The position numbers and the translations under genes are program-made. From the NCBI GenBank assembly GCA_036897625.1, contig JAYMTA010000230.1, forward strand, positions 1 through 34,064: 34,064 nucleotides of DNA, written 5' to 3'. Below are positions 21,470 through 33,837 of this stretch, piece after piece; position 1 is the first letter of the stretch; every line of letters starts with the position of its first letter. Below the pieces are notes generated by a model. The model ran no database searches. It saw only the letters and a list, made by a program, of their open reading frames with translations, and had not been told where the DNA came from. This DNA comes from Pelargonium cotyledonis. Taxonomy: Eukaryota; Streptophyta; Magnoliopsida; Geraniales; Geraniaceae.

Positions 21470-24400
21470 ATGGCTCCCAATGATCCGAAGCAATCCAGCG
21501 GTTTCTTCTCGTCAATTGCTTCCAGTTTGTCTAGTTTCGGTAGTGCCGTGACCAAATCGGTCAACGGGTACGCTCACTTCTCCGATCAGCTTTGATGCTC
21601 ATCACTCCATTTCTTTCAGATCTCAAATCCTATTGCTGCTCTTACTTTCGTTTCTCCCAACTGAAGCCCTCCGTATAGTGTTTGTTTTCTTTATTGCATT
21701 TTCCCTATCGAAATTGACTGGGATTCACTGTTTAATTCGCTTATTCGAATCAATTTGGAGTTCATTCAAGTATTTTGTATAAATTTTTATCTAAAACATC
21801 GTGTTCTGTATGATATCTTTGCTCATTCGAGCATCAGTTTCTATTACTAATCTAGGAGTTCTCTGGCTGTGGAAGGTTTAGTTGGTAAATTGCATTTTGC
21901 ACTGATCATTGTGCAGTTAGTTTGAAGTTAAAGTTGTGAAACGATTTAGTAGCTGTTTTATTGCTGTTTGAGCTGATTAGGGTGTATTCTTAGTATGTGT
22001 TTCGTGAATGTTCAGTTGGATTCACAGTGTTATGCATTGGTTCTTCAATCTCATAAAGAATCTGATTTTTTTTTGTTAAACTTGTGGTCTTGTTCTCCAG
22101 TCTAGTGGGCTACGAGGGACTGGAAGTTGTTTCTCCGGAAGGAGGCACTGAAGATGCTGAACAAGAGGCACAGAAAGGAAGGTGGAGACAGGAGGTATCA
22201 CTCAGTGCATACTTTGGTTATAAACGTTTTTGTATGAGCGGTTGCTGTGCCAGTGGGAGTGGGCTTCTTGTATTTCATATGTCAGGGTAGAGTTTATGAA
22301 ATCTGGTGTTTAGTTATCATACCAGTCATCCTTAGATCATTATTGGGTGATGTCACAATTGACCTCCATGGACGTGTATCAGATGATCAGTACATTATAG
22401 CTTCTATTGACAATAAAAATAAAAATAAAATACAATAGCTTCTATTGCAGTTTGTGACTTTTATATACTGTGATGTGCAATGCATCATTTTGGAAACATC
22501 ACATCCTTTCTAATGGAACTTAGAAAGGTTTATATATTCATTGCATGCTCATAGTATTTTTTTTTTGTACTAATTAGTAATATCTTGAGTTTCTTCTTTT
22601 CTCATTTCAGGACAGGGACAGTTATTGGAAAATGATGCAAAAGTATATTGGCTCAGATGTCACATCAATGGTCACACTGCCAGTTCTTATTTTTGAGCCG
22701 ATGACAATGCTTCAGAAAATGGCTGAGGTGAGTGTTGTTAGTGACAGGATTCCCTTGTTGTTAACTATTTGTTTTATTCGAAGCTGTTCCGCTTCCGCCT
22801 GCAGAAAATAAAAAAATTGTACCATATATGTCACAGCTGATGGAGTACTCGTACCTGTTAGATATGGCAGATAAATGTGAGGATCCTCATCTGCGGTTGG
22901 TCTATGCTAGTAAGTATTATTTCATCTCACTTCCTATTTCTCAGCACATGCATTCTTATCGTGGGACTTACAATTGTTGATTGCTATGCAGCATCATGGT
23001 GTATATCTGTATACTATGCCTTTTCAAGGACCTGGAAGCCATTTAATCCAATTCTTGGCGAGACTTTTGAGATGGTTAATCACGGTGGTATTTCATTTAT
23101 CTCAGAGCAGGTGAATTTCAAAGGACCAGATATCCTCAGAATATATTGTCAGGATACAGATTTACATTTTTTACATGTTTGTGTGGACAAGTGGGATATT
23201 AAAATTTAACCAGTTTGTAATGATGACCAATTTACCAACCTTGGTTGGAAACAAATGATTACCAACTTATTAAGTGCAACATTTAAATGGTATATGATTT
23301 GATATCTTTGACTATTGTTTCCCTTCCAGGTTTGTCATCACCCCCCAATCAGTGCTGGACATGCTGAAAATGAACACTTCGCATATGACATTACCTCAAA
23401 GGTCAAAACCAAATTTTTAGGGAACTCACTTGACATCTATCCTGTTGGAAGGTAAGACATATTGTGGCATGCCTGTCTCATTGGTTGTGCTTTAATGGAT
23501 AACTTAGAACTATGCTTAGTAATTTATGGTGCTTTTGTTGAATCCAAAACCTTTTTATGCTCCACCCATGTTTATGGCTTCATTTTACACTTGAAATGGA
23601 TGCAGTGGCCATCAAAGATAGTATTAAACCTGATTTTAGAAACTACAATATTATCTTCAATTTTCTTGGCCTGGAGTTAAATCATGTATCTTTTTTTTTT
23701 TTTTTCCTGTTGATTTGTAAAGCTTAATTTGATTCTCATATCTTAGTAGGGAGAATTCTTTCAGGCAGTACACGCTGAAATTCAGTTGAAGAACAGACGT
23801 CTCAATAACTATATATAGTATAGGAGCTCTTATGGAGTTATTGTTTAAAAGTTCTTATACCTGACATTTGTGTATGCAGGACACGTGTAACCCTTAAACG
23901 AGATGGTGTAGTCTTAGAGTTGGTGCCTCCTCCTACTAAAGTTAACAATTTAATCTTTGGTCGAACGTGGGTCGACTCACCTGGGGAGATGATTCTTACA
24001 AATGTGACTACAGGGGACAAAGTTGTGCTATATTTTCAACCATGTGGCTGGTTTGGGTATGGTTATCCCTTCTTTAAGAAATATTGGCACTTTATCTTAA
24101 CCTACTCTCCTTGCATGCGCAATATGAGGGAGCATGTGATTTAATAGTCTACAATATTTGCTACCACAAATCGGTATCCATTTAAAAAGGTTACTGTTTG
24201 ATTATTGATTCATACAACTTATACACATTGTAAGGTGATACGGATTAACTGATTATAGTAGCTTCATAATACATCCATTTGAGGCGATATTTCCTCTGAT
24301 CAACGGGAAACTGTTCGTTGGGTACTGGCAGTATCAAATTTTGGGAGTTTGGGTGATTTTCTTGCTCGAATTCGATCAGGTTTCTTACATGGAGGATCAG

Positions 24401-25833
24401 ATCCTTTTCCTTTCAGTTATGAATTCTACTGTTCGGCTGATCTAATGGAGTTTGGTGGGTCCAATATTTTGTGTACCATCACCGTCCTTTCCCTTTTAAA
24501 ATATTACCTCTTGTGTCCTCACTCTATATATACTTATCGAATTAGCTCTCATAGTTGCCCATCTTAGTTAGTATGTATTTGTGTTTGTTCCAGAGCTGGC
24601 CGCTATGAAGTGGATGGATATGCGTACAATGCTGCTGAGGAACCCAAGATTCTGATGACTGGGAAGTGGAATGAGTCAATGAGCTTTCAGCCATGTGACA
24701 GTGAAGGAGAACCACTTCCAGGAACTGAAATGAAAGAGGTACGTTTCTTCTTTTTTGTTTGACAATGTATTAACTTTGACATGAAGTACTTATTATTCAA
24801 TTGGTTGTTTAGATTTCAAAGCTGAAGGTAGTACATAGCTTTCATTGGAGTATTGGACAGATAGACCATGCCTCCGTGGCTAACAAGTTCAGTGATCCAT
24901 TTTTTTTTCTTTCATCTCATTGCTAGTTACTAAGATACTCTTTTTTTCCTCCCCTTTTTTCATATTGAACTGTATAGTGGCTTCTTACATAGAATGTTTT
25001 ATCTGGAAAAAGAAGGTACTTTGTTTTATATTTTGTCTTTAGTAATACAGTACAGCTGCATATGACTACAGTGTTGCTAAAGCTATGTTTTTTAATTTGA
25101 AATTTATGAACTATAAGCTTTTATAAACTGCACGGGATATTGGTCTTTTAACTACATAGTCATCCCTTATTTCTGAGTTGCTTATTTATGATTTCATTCG
25201 TGCAGGCCTGGAGGGTTGCTGATCCTCCCAAAAATGACAAATTCCAGTACACACATTTTGCTCACAAGCTTAACAGCTTTGACACTGCTCCGAAGAAGTT
25301 ACTAGCATCAGATTCTCGGTTGCGTCCTGATAGATATGCACTTGAGAAGGGTGATATATCCAAAGCTGGTTCTGAAAAAGCCATGTAGGTCCTCCTTATG
25401 AAAAGAAAATCATCATGTTAATGTGCCTATTCTGCAGCTATTAACATGACTTTCTTTATATGGTTGAAAGTTAAAGCATGGGTTTACTTGACCAAACTAT
25501 GCCCCAAAATGGCTTTAATTGTATAAAATGCGGTCGCTTCCTTGGTAGCAGAAACTATTAGTCTTATGAGGTGTCTTATTTTGTTTCAGTCTGGAAGAGC
25601 GGCAGAGAGCTGAGAAGAGAAACCGAGAGGCTGAGGGGCACGTGTTCACTCCAAAATGGTTCGACAGATCTGAAGAGATCTTCCCCACACCTTGGGATGA
25701 CTTGGAAGTCTACCGATACAATGGCAAATATTCTGAACATCGGGCAGCTATAGAGTGCTCAGATAGCATTCAAGGGGGTGACGACAAACCGACAGAGTTC
25801 AACCCCTGGCAGTACGAGAATTTGGCCAGTTAA
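21470..25833 (+). CDS. ORP3A: Oxysterol-binding-protein-related protein, short ORP3 type
   Basis: Ten exons: 21470-21567, 22101-22194, 22611-22727, 22837-22909, 22992-23110, 23330-23451, 23880-24056, 24594-24738, 25206-25384, 25590-25833. Phases are consistent and the product is 455 aa, near the 453 aa I recall for Arabidopsis ORP3A (At5g02100). It is a short ORP: no PH domain, only a Ser-rich start ([15 protein letters not shown]) and one OSBP-related lipid-binding domain. Landmarks are [13 protein letters not shown] (about 141-153), the family fingerprint EQVCHHPP (166-173) and [10 protein letters not shown] near the C-terminus, ending [11 protein letters not shown]. These proteins carry or sense sterols and phosphoinositides at membrane contacts; plant ORP3A is reported at the ER, interacting with PVA12. 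The fingerprint is normally EQVSHHPP, so the Cys is unusual. The intron splits the motif as EQ|VCHHPP. Confidence 0.95.
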
Positions 25834-26578
25834 GGTTATATCAACAAGTATCCATGGATGCCTGTATAATTTCTCCCACTTCCCTTCTCAAGTAGGGTTC
25901 ATTCACTAAATATTTATTTGTATGGCTCTTATTTCTTAGTGGTTCAGCTGTTGTGTCAATTTGCAGCAGACAATTTTAGATTTGATATGCAGTTTTGTTG
26001 TATTGAGATTGGATTTGGTTTAGTTACTTTTAAGTATCATTATGGTTTAGTTACTTTTAAGTATCATTATGGTTTTGATCTCCATCACTGTTTGTCAAAT
26101 TTTTTTGTCCTAAAATAAGTGTATTAAATAAGTGTATTGGTTTTATTTTTATGTTATTATATTAGTTTTTTTTTCATATTATTTTTATCATTTATGCACA
26201 TGGGGTGCATATGAGTAGAGTGAAGATTATATTGAAAATACATTAAATTATTTTTTAATTTTTAATTTTTGTAAAAAATAAAAATAAGATAGTCATTTTG
26301 AGACGGAGAGACTACATTTTTTAGCAACTGTATCATACGAGCTCGTATAGATGGACATTCAAGAACGGAGGGTGAGATGGTAAATTCACCCTTTCGCCAA
26401 AAGAAGATAATTGTGCAATTTCATTCAAATTGGGCCATTATAACATGAGCTTCAACGTTTTAAATTTTTAGAAAATATACGATAGTTTCAAAATAATGCA
26501 TCTAACTTCCAAATTGGAACAAAAACGACAATGAAAAAAATAAAATTGAAAAAGTGGGGCTTGTGGGGGGGACAAGGA
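25834..26578. other. ORP3 3' UTR and intergenic DNA
   Basis: This region holds the 3' UTR, with a short perfect tandem repeat, then AT-rich sequence with no gene seen. The open frame at 25918-26118 is an artefact of the tandem repeat and has no domain. Confidence 0.6.
26017..26075 (+). repeat. Perfect 27-bp tandem duplication in ORP3 3' UTR
   Basis: The unit starting GGTTTAGTTACTTTTAAG occurs at 26017-26043 and again at 26044-26070 without mismatch, followed by 5 bases of a third copy. A smaller AAATAAGTGTATT duplication follows at about 26112-26138. Perfect identity indicates recent slippage. Confidence 0.9.
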
Positions 26579-27340
26579 CACGTGGCCAGATGGTTAAAGA
26601 TTAGAGAGGAATAGGATTATTGGCAAGCCGATTTCGTAGAGAGGCCAAGGTAGAGAGAATGGGTGTCAACTGTCAACTGTGGACACACACCTTTCCCCAA
26701 TTTGTCGGAATAACTTTTTACACACCACTTTCCTTTTATGTCTCTTATGTTTTGCCAAATAACTTTTTAAAAAATTAAAATAAATAAAATTCATGACACT
26801 GAGACTAATACTAACTAAATTTAGAAAGAACACACATCATCAATAAATAATAATCAATATTTATTATTCATTAAATACAAGTTCATTATATTGGGTGTGC
26901 GAGGACAAGGCAAAAAATGGAAACAAAAACATAGGAAGCCAAAAAAGTAGAAAATTTGTTCACATAGGATTTTGTTGTCCAAAATGATTGGGCAACACAC
27001 ACGTGTGGAAAGGGGATGGGATAAGATTGAAGCCAGAAGAAAGGACAGGGCTGCACGTGGCGGGAAGAGAAGTGAAATTAGGGTAGTGGATCACCCCAAA
27101 CGGAGGAACTGGTCCAAGTGGTTTGGGGAGGTTTACCTGCTATATCCCGTGGATACCCTTGTGTTCACCGGCTGTTCCAGTCACCTACTGGTTAGGGTCA
27201 AAGGCTATTATAATAATGACTTGAGGGGTTTAAAGAAATACAAATATATAATTGATTTTTAATTATTGTTAAAAAGGAGGTTGGGGTTGGGTGGTTTTCA
27301 GGGGGTTTTTGGTGATCACTCAGATACAAATACCACCACC
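26579..27340 (+). promoter_or_regulatory. Upstream region of the telomere-binding gene with three G-boxes
   Basis: CACGTG occurs at 26579-26584, 27000-27005 and 27054-27059, with ABRE-like contexts (GACACGTGGC and GCACGTGGC). TATATA lies at about 27243-27249, and a CT-rich leader (27385-27400) begins the likely transcript. G-boxes are bound by bZIP and bHLH factors. Assignment to this gene is by position only. Confidence 0.5.
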
Positions 27341-28704
27341 ATTCTTTTCAGGATTAGCAAAACATCATTTCTCTCCAATTCACATCTCTCTCTCTCCTCT
27401 CAAGATCCCATCTTGTGTTCTTGTTGTTCTTATTCTTTTGTTTTATTTTTGTGGGTTTCAATTGAGTGGAATGTTTTGGGTCAATTCAAACAGGTAAATC
27501 TTTTTCATCAACCCATGAATCAGATCCAATGTGTGTGTTTCTATGCCACAATCAGACACTTTTATGAGCTTATATTTCATGTCCTTGTGACTGTTTTTTT
27601 TTCTGATAATTCTCTGGGTTGTTGCTGCTATAATAATAATAATAATTATTATATTCTGCTGTGTAGATTTGTGATGTTTATCATTATATTATGTTTGCAT
27701 GGGGGGTTTATATAAACTGAAGGTGGTGATGTTTTAGGGTCAAGTTTTTGAAGAATTAATATTGTCAACAGTGATGGGTGAAGGATGGTGGTTCTGTATC
27801 TGTAGTGTTCAATGCCCACAAGATGTGAGTGTCTTCATCTATCCTCAGCCATGAAGCACTCAATTGCGGCAAAAAAGTTCATCTTTTTGTATTTGGGTTT
27901 TGAATGTTGATCAAATGTTAGCATTTTGGGTTTTGAATTAGAAGAAACTTAAGTTTTCCAGATATGGGAATGATCTAACCGCAGATTCTGACTGTGGGAT
28001 TCACATTCCTTTTCTGATCCTTTGAATATGAAACAATGTCTGTAAATAACAAATTTGGGTTTTCACCATTTTGCATTTAAGGGTCCATCTCTGTACACCG
28101 ACAGTCCTTCTGTGACTATTGATATTTTTGTCCTCTACATCAACCCTTCCCAAGGAAATGATATTGGGTGTATTGCTGAGTTAAAAGTGTGATCTTTGAT
28201 TATTTTGATCTTTTACTAATATCGACCCGCCTATCCTTGAGTAAGTATGCTCATGCTCTTTGTGCAAAATCATTGGGGTATGTTTCGGAAATTGGGGGCT
28301 ATTTTTCTGATATCCAAGCAATTATTGTCTTCAACGATATTCTTTATTACACCAGTTAGGGTCCTCTTTCTTCTTATGGAAAATAGAATTGCATTTAATG
28401 ACTGAAAGCTTCTCGGTATATGATCTATTTCATGTTGGTTTAGATTTTGTCAATTTTCTTAAACAAGTTCATGCTCTTTGTATATGATCTATTTTTTATA
28501 TTATGCTATACATTACAGATCCTGGATTTATACTTGTGTTCTTATGTGAATACACAAAAGTGTTACACATTACTTGTGACTCTGGAGACCCCTGATCATG
28601 TCATATTATGGTTTGGTTTCAGGATATGGCATTATAGGTCTGCAAACTCAAGCAAACTGGTTATCGATGTTCAATGAATTCTTCTTGCAATCTATGTTTT
28701 AGAT
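27340..28704 (+). other. 5' UTR of the telomere-binding gene, with leader intron
   Basis: There is no good protein start before 28705. A plausible non-coding first exon ends at 27493 (CAG|GTAAAT). The rest is T-rich and intron-like up to the coding exon, whose boundary upstream of ATG cannot be fixed from sequence. An (ATA)n microsatellite lies at about 27630-27648. Short frames here are taken as uORFs or noise. Confidence 0.5.
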
Positions 28705-31700
28705 ATGGTGATGCAGCGGAGGTTGGACTATGGTTTTAATGCCTACCGGGATCCCGTAGTTCCTCGGGCTTCTAGATCAGCTAGGGTAATTGAATTCTAC
28801 AAATACCAGGTTGCATATTGACGTAATTACTTTCTGATAAGATCTTTTTGATCTCGTAATTTTGAATTACTGGTTGTAGGGGAGGGGGCCATCTAGGAAG
28901 AAGCAAGAAGAAAATCAGATACATGCATTTGAAATCTTGGCTAGTGTAGCTGGCAAAATCTTGCGAGAAAGTGAAAGTTCCACTCCTATTAATCCAACTT
29001 GTGGCAAGGATCAGCATGATACTCTCACTAGTGTTGCTAATAGGGAAGAAGTTGAAGACCTTCCATTGAAGATAAACACTTCTGAGCATGAAGTTTGCGA
29101 TGAGAAAACTTCTGCCTCCGTAGCGGGCTTGCGAGGGAATTATCAGAACTTGTCGTTAAATGAAGTTTCAAACTCTCAGGATAATTTTAGTTCTGGGTGC
29201 AGCTTGACGTCAAAAAGTTGTGACCGCTCAAAAAGGATATGTTTTGCTGAAAGTGCAACCACTTTTGGTTGCAAAAGTGCTTGCGGTAGCTCATCTAGCA
29301 AAGTACCTGGAGACTTGGCTCATGATGGAAAATATTTTGATGGGGAAGTAGAGGATATGATTGAAAGAAAGCTAGAAGTTGAACCATCAAAAATTAAAAG
29401 TATAAAGCATGAAACTTCCCCTGTCTCAAGTAGTTCAAGGGGTGTTATGGAACTGGACAAGAAACCCCTTACACATGTGGGTTTAGAAAGTGATACAAAG
29501 GTGTCTTCATTAAGGGACTGTGAAGCCCTTGGTCCTTTTCCTAGACGCTGTGCTAATACAAATATAATTAGTAAAGATGATGACGAAAAATACGTTGGCT
29601 GCAGTCAACGTGGTTCCGTGGTGAAGGCTTGTAGGTCACCACCCGACATTGAAGAACAAAGAATGAATGATCAGTTGGCATCCAAAAACTGGAAAATGGG
29701 TAAAAGTTTGAAGGCTGGGGGTTGCTTTAAAACTGGTAAATGCCTATTTTCTGGTTCATTTTTTAACGGATGGTGTACTCGTCTAGTGAGTGCAATTTTA
29801 GGTGCATAATATAATCTGTTGAATTCCATGAATTTTGCCATTGATCTAGGTTGATGATGTTTCTGAATGGGGTGGGCATACTTTCTTGTGCATGTCCTTT
29901 AATTATCCTTTCTTAAAGTTTGTGATCTAACTAACAATGTCTGATGGATTGATGCTTTTAGATGCGAAGCCAAAGCCAGTTTACCAGTATGGAAGACCTA
30001 GTAATGCACGCCAAAGATCTGAGAGGATTGTTCCTTTCAAGAAAAGGAAGTATTATCATCAAAGCCCATTATCTAGCTCTGATGGAGGGTTTGGGTGTGA
30101 AGACGTATATAGCCCTCCGGACAAGACAGTCGATGACGATGACTGTGGTTCGGGTGCAAGAATGCATGGTTGTGCACTTTTGCTTTTCTAAATATATGTG
30201 TGAAATGTAGTCATCAGTTTTATCAGAATGACCTCGATTCTTATGTGCAGTGATTGGAGCATCGTCGTCTGTAGTCAGTCAACAAGCATCTCCAGAATCC
30301 AGAGATTGTAATGGTAGGAAAAACTACGATGCAATGATATATACTGTTTAAATCTTCTTGAGATGGATTCTTTCTTATGGGGATATTCTTATGCTCATTC
30401 TTTTTAATATTCAGTGAAGCTTAGTATCAAATCCTTCAAGGTTCCAGAGCTCTTTATTGAGATTCCTGCAACAGCCACTGTTGGTTCGCTAAAGGTATGT
30501 GATATTGCATTACACTACCCATTGCTTTTGTTCACATTTATATGCCTCCAGAAGGAGGAAAAAAAAGGAACTTTAGGGCCTCCTTTAAATTGGAACACTT
30601 CAATTCATATGTTGTATGATTTTCATAGCTACTCACGTTGGAATATTTTGCTGTGATGATGGAATATTGCATCAATAACAAAAACTGAATTTTATTTTTT
30701 ATTTTATTACATGGACCTTTTCTTCTTGCCTATCTTTCTTTTGGGGAAAAGTTGATTATTTGTATGGTTTTTCAGAAGTCTCCATGATTTCATTTTCAGC
30801 TCAAGAACACTGCCCTTTATGTAAACACTGTTTTTTTTTTATATGAATGCAGCACCAATAAATAAACTGATAGACATGGCACTTTCTTCATTATCCATAG
30901 TGACGGCATGTCGTCTATTAACTGACAGGATGCCTTGTTCTTGACTTCTTGTCTAGCACATGGGTAGAAGTTGCTGCATTGTAATATGTAGGGTTTATAG
31001 TTGTCTGCTGGTGATATTTGCTATCCTATTTTCCTGCAGAGGACAGTTATGGAGGCAGTTACAGCAATTCTTGGAGATGGACTACATGTTGGTATCCTTC
31101 TACAGGGCAAAAAAGTTAGAGATGATAACAAAACTCTAATTCAGACTGGGATTTCTCAAGACGACAAGCTTCACTCTTTGGGTTTTATGTTGGAGCCCAG
31201 ACATGGACAAATTTCTTCATCTTTTTGCACTGCGGATCCTCCTTTATTATCTGGCAGCAACTCTCGCAGTCTTACCAGGTGACTATGAAATGTGATCTAA
31301 CAATATGCCCTTATACCTCATTCTCTGTTTTTCTTTTCTTTGACTTTACGAGGCAACTAGTTAATTTTACCACGTGGACTATCAGGCATTCTGCGTCGTG
31401 GAATTCACAGCCTGGGGTTTCTGGCATCTCCTCAAAGTCTATGCTGACAAATTCGGGCAGTTGCACTGACTGTGACCCTGATGCAGTTCCTTCACTTGCT
31501 GGCACTTCTAATGACAATAATACCATGAGTGAATCCCGAGCACTGGTTGCAGTTCCAGCTATTAGTATGAAGGCATTGACTGTGGTCCCGTTTCATCGAA
31601 AGTCTGGCCATCCTGAGTTTGCACAGCGCCGAATCAGGAGACCTTTCTCTGTTTCAGAAGTTGAAGCGCTGGTTCAGGCAGTTGAAAAGCTTGGGACTGG

Positions 31701-32609
31701 AAGGTTGGTTTGATTACTGCATTTAGTTTGGTTGACGAAATCCTTGTTTCAGTATCCAGAGCAGTAAAATCCTTAGTCCTATATTCTTTAATATGTTTGA
31801 TTGGTTATCAGGTGGCGTGATGTGAAAATGCGTGCTTTTGATAGTGCAAAGCACCGAACTTATGTTGACTTGAAGGTTAGTGTTGTAAAAACTATCTATT
31901 TGTCTCGTCTTCTTTTGAGTTGCCTATTGATACACGCAAACTCACCAATCTCTCACCTCATACTCAAACCTTTTCTTTGATCCCTGAAGAACAAGCAACC
32001 CACACAAATTGTTCTCTTTATGATCTTTTTAGTTATGTTGTTTGTATACTGATTTTTTTTTTTTTTTTTTGTAATTTCACCTAATTCCTAAACAATGAGG
32101 AAAATTTCTTTCTTTTTTTGGTTCCAAGGCTCAGGCTAAACAAACCGGGTGTAGTGTCGCCATGGCATTATGTGTACTATTCACAGCAAGAGACTTTTGG
32201 CTGATTAAACTGACACCCACTAAATATCCTTATATAGATGACAGTTTCTTTTCCCAATGACCGTAGTTAGTTCTCCCTTAGGCTTGTACGGGCCTAGAGT
32301 TGGACCAAGGTTTGCTAAGCACTCTGTAAGTTTCTTTGACGGGATCTGAAAACATAGTTGATTTGGTTGTCTTAGAGATTGCCTGTTCACTTGTAGAAGT
32401 ACGCTTAACTCTAAGGAATCAACTTAATGAAAAAAGGGGCTGGTTTTGGGATGGTGCAGGATAAATGGAAGACGTTGGTGCACACAGCGAGAATTTCCCC
32501 CCAGCAAAGGAGGGGAGAACCTGTTCCGCAGGAACTGTTAGACAGGGTCCTGGCGGCTCACGCCTACTGGTCCCAACAGCAGGCCAGGCAGGTGAAGTCG
32601 GCTGTCTGA
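28705..32609 (+). CDS. Telomeric double-strand repeat-binding protein, TRP/TBP1 type
   Basis: Nine coding exons: 28705-28785, 28880-29735, 29962-30168, 30251-30313, 30415-30494, 31040-31278, 31386-31703, 31812-31875, 32460-32609. Phase is consistent and the product is 685 aa, normal for the family. It starts MVMQRRLDYGFNAY, typical of plant TRP/TBP proteins. Exon 2 encodes a long Ser/Lys-rich, probably disordered region with conserved HAFEILASVAGKIL. A basic FKKRKYY could be a nuclear signal. Exons 5-6 form a ubiquitin-like domain (about 403-490: VKLSIKSFKVPELF to LGFMLEP). The C-terminus is a Myb domain (RRPFSVSEVEALV, about 594-606) with the telobox VDLKDKW (633-639, split by an intron after VDLK) and the extra fourth helix (QELLDRVLAAHAYW) found in plant TRF-like proteins. 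Relatives (Arabidopsis TRP1, TBP1, TRFL; rice RTBP1) bind duplex TTTAGGG repeats and affect telomere length. I cannot assign it to one named paralogue. Confidence 0.94.
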
Positions 32610-33837
32610 GGCTTTGCCTTCTCGACTACAGAACAACAGAGAAGGCAGAGGTAGAAAGAAAATTGCAGTTAGAAAGAATTAGAATCCGATTATTTGTTTA
32701 TCATAATGTAAATTTAACTATAGAATGAAAATAACATGTAAAGGAAATTCATGTAATATGCTTACATTCACCTTGATCAACCAAGCTTCGTGCGAAGCAT
32801 TTGGTCTTCTGTAAATGATTGTACAAAGGAATGTGAGCATCGCCCACTCAGTGTCTCGGTCCACTGTTTGGAAGTCGGAAATTCTTTTGTTCTTTTTCTC
32901 CTTCCGGAAAGGAAAGTTAATAATAAAAGAACTGAAATTTCACAAACCTTGTCGATTCTGGATTCAATTTCATTCTTCATGCATTTAAATATATGATGTT
33001 CTGTTTGTTCTTAAAAGCATAAATTCATGTTATTCTTCTGCACACACCTTGTCTCTGTTTATGTTAAATGTTCTTTTTTTCTTAACAAGAAGATGCTTAT
33101 TCTCATTTTAGTATATTCTCAATCCATCCACCAAGATTATCTGAATGTTTATTTGTTGGTTTTCACTTGTCAAGTCAATACAAAGATACTTCTCTTTTTC
33201 CATTAATATATGATTTTGGAAAGTTATGGTGAAGAAATGTGTATCTGATACTGATAGAGAGCTCAAGAAATGGTTAGAGATTAATGTTTCTTGAATCATA
33301 TGCAAAAATGTGAATTGATTTGCTAATAATACCATTAATTTTATAATGATAGTGATTATAGTAGATAAGTCAATAAAAGAGTGATTGGAGCAGGACACGT
33401 CAGACACAAAAGCTCAGGCCACCAGCTGAGTCAACCTACGAGCGACACGAAGATATACTAATTGATATTTCATTATTGTTTAAAACTGAGATTTGCTTGT
33501 TATGTTCTATGCTTTTAATTTTAGCTAAATGAGTATGTGATTCTATTGTAATACATATTCTGACAAATTACTTACCAATCTAGTTACAAACTTAATACTG
33601 TAAAATTTATGGAAATAACAAAAATAGCACAATTTCATTTCATATTTTGACAGCTAAAACAGAAAATTTATTTTGATTCAAGAGCTGGACCAGAAAGTGA
33701 GAGTGGTCACAGCAGCCCAGCTCTGACCTCTGATGACCGATAGTGAGATAGTTCAGTTTCTTCAACAGAAATCCAGTACCTTTTTAATTAGTATTTTATT
33801 TTGATGAATGGTCCAACAAAAAGTCATATCGAACAGA
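32610..33837. other. 3' UTR of the telomere-binding gene and intergenic DNA
   Basis: The first few hundred bases are probable 3' UTR. The remainder is AT-rich with no gene, hairpin or transposon ends that I can support. Confidence 0.55.

Noticed and set aside
4258-32609. A functionally linked gene cluster or novel multi-gene system
   Set aside because: The genes act in unrelated processes and are conserved single-copy-type plant genes; proximity is explained by conserved chromosomal order.
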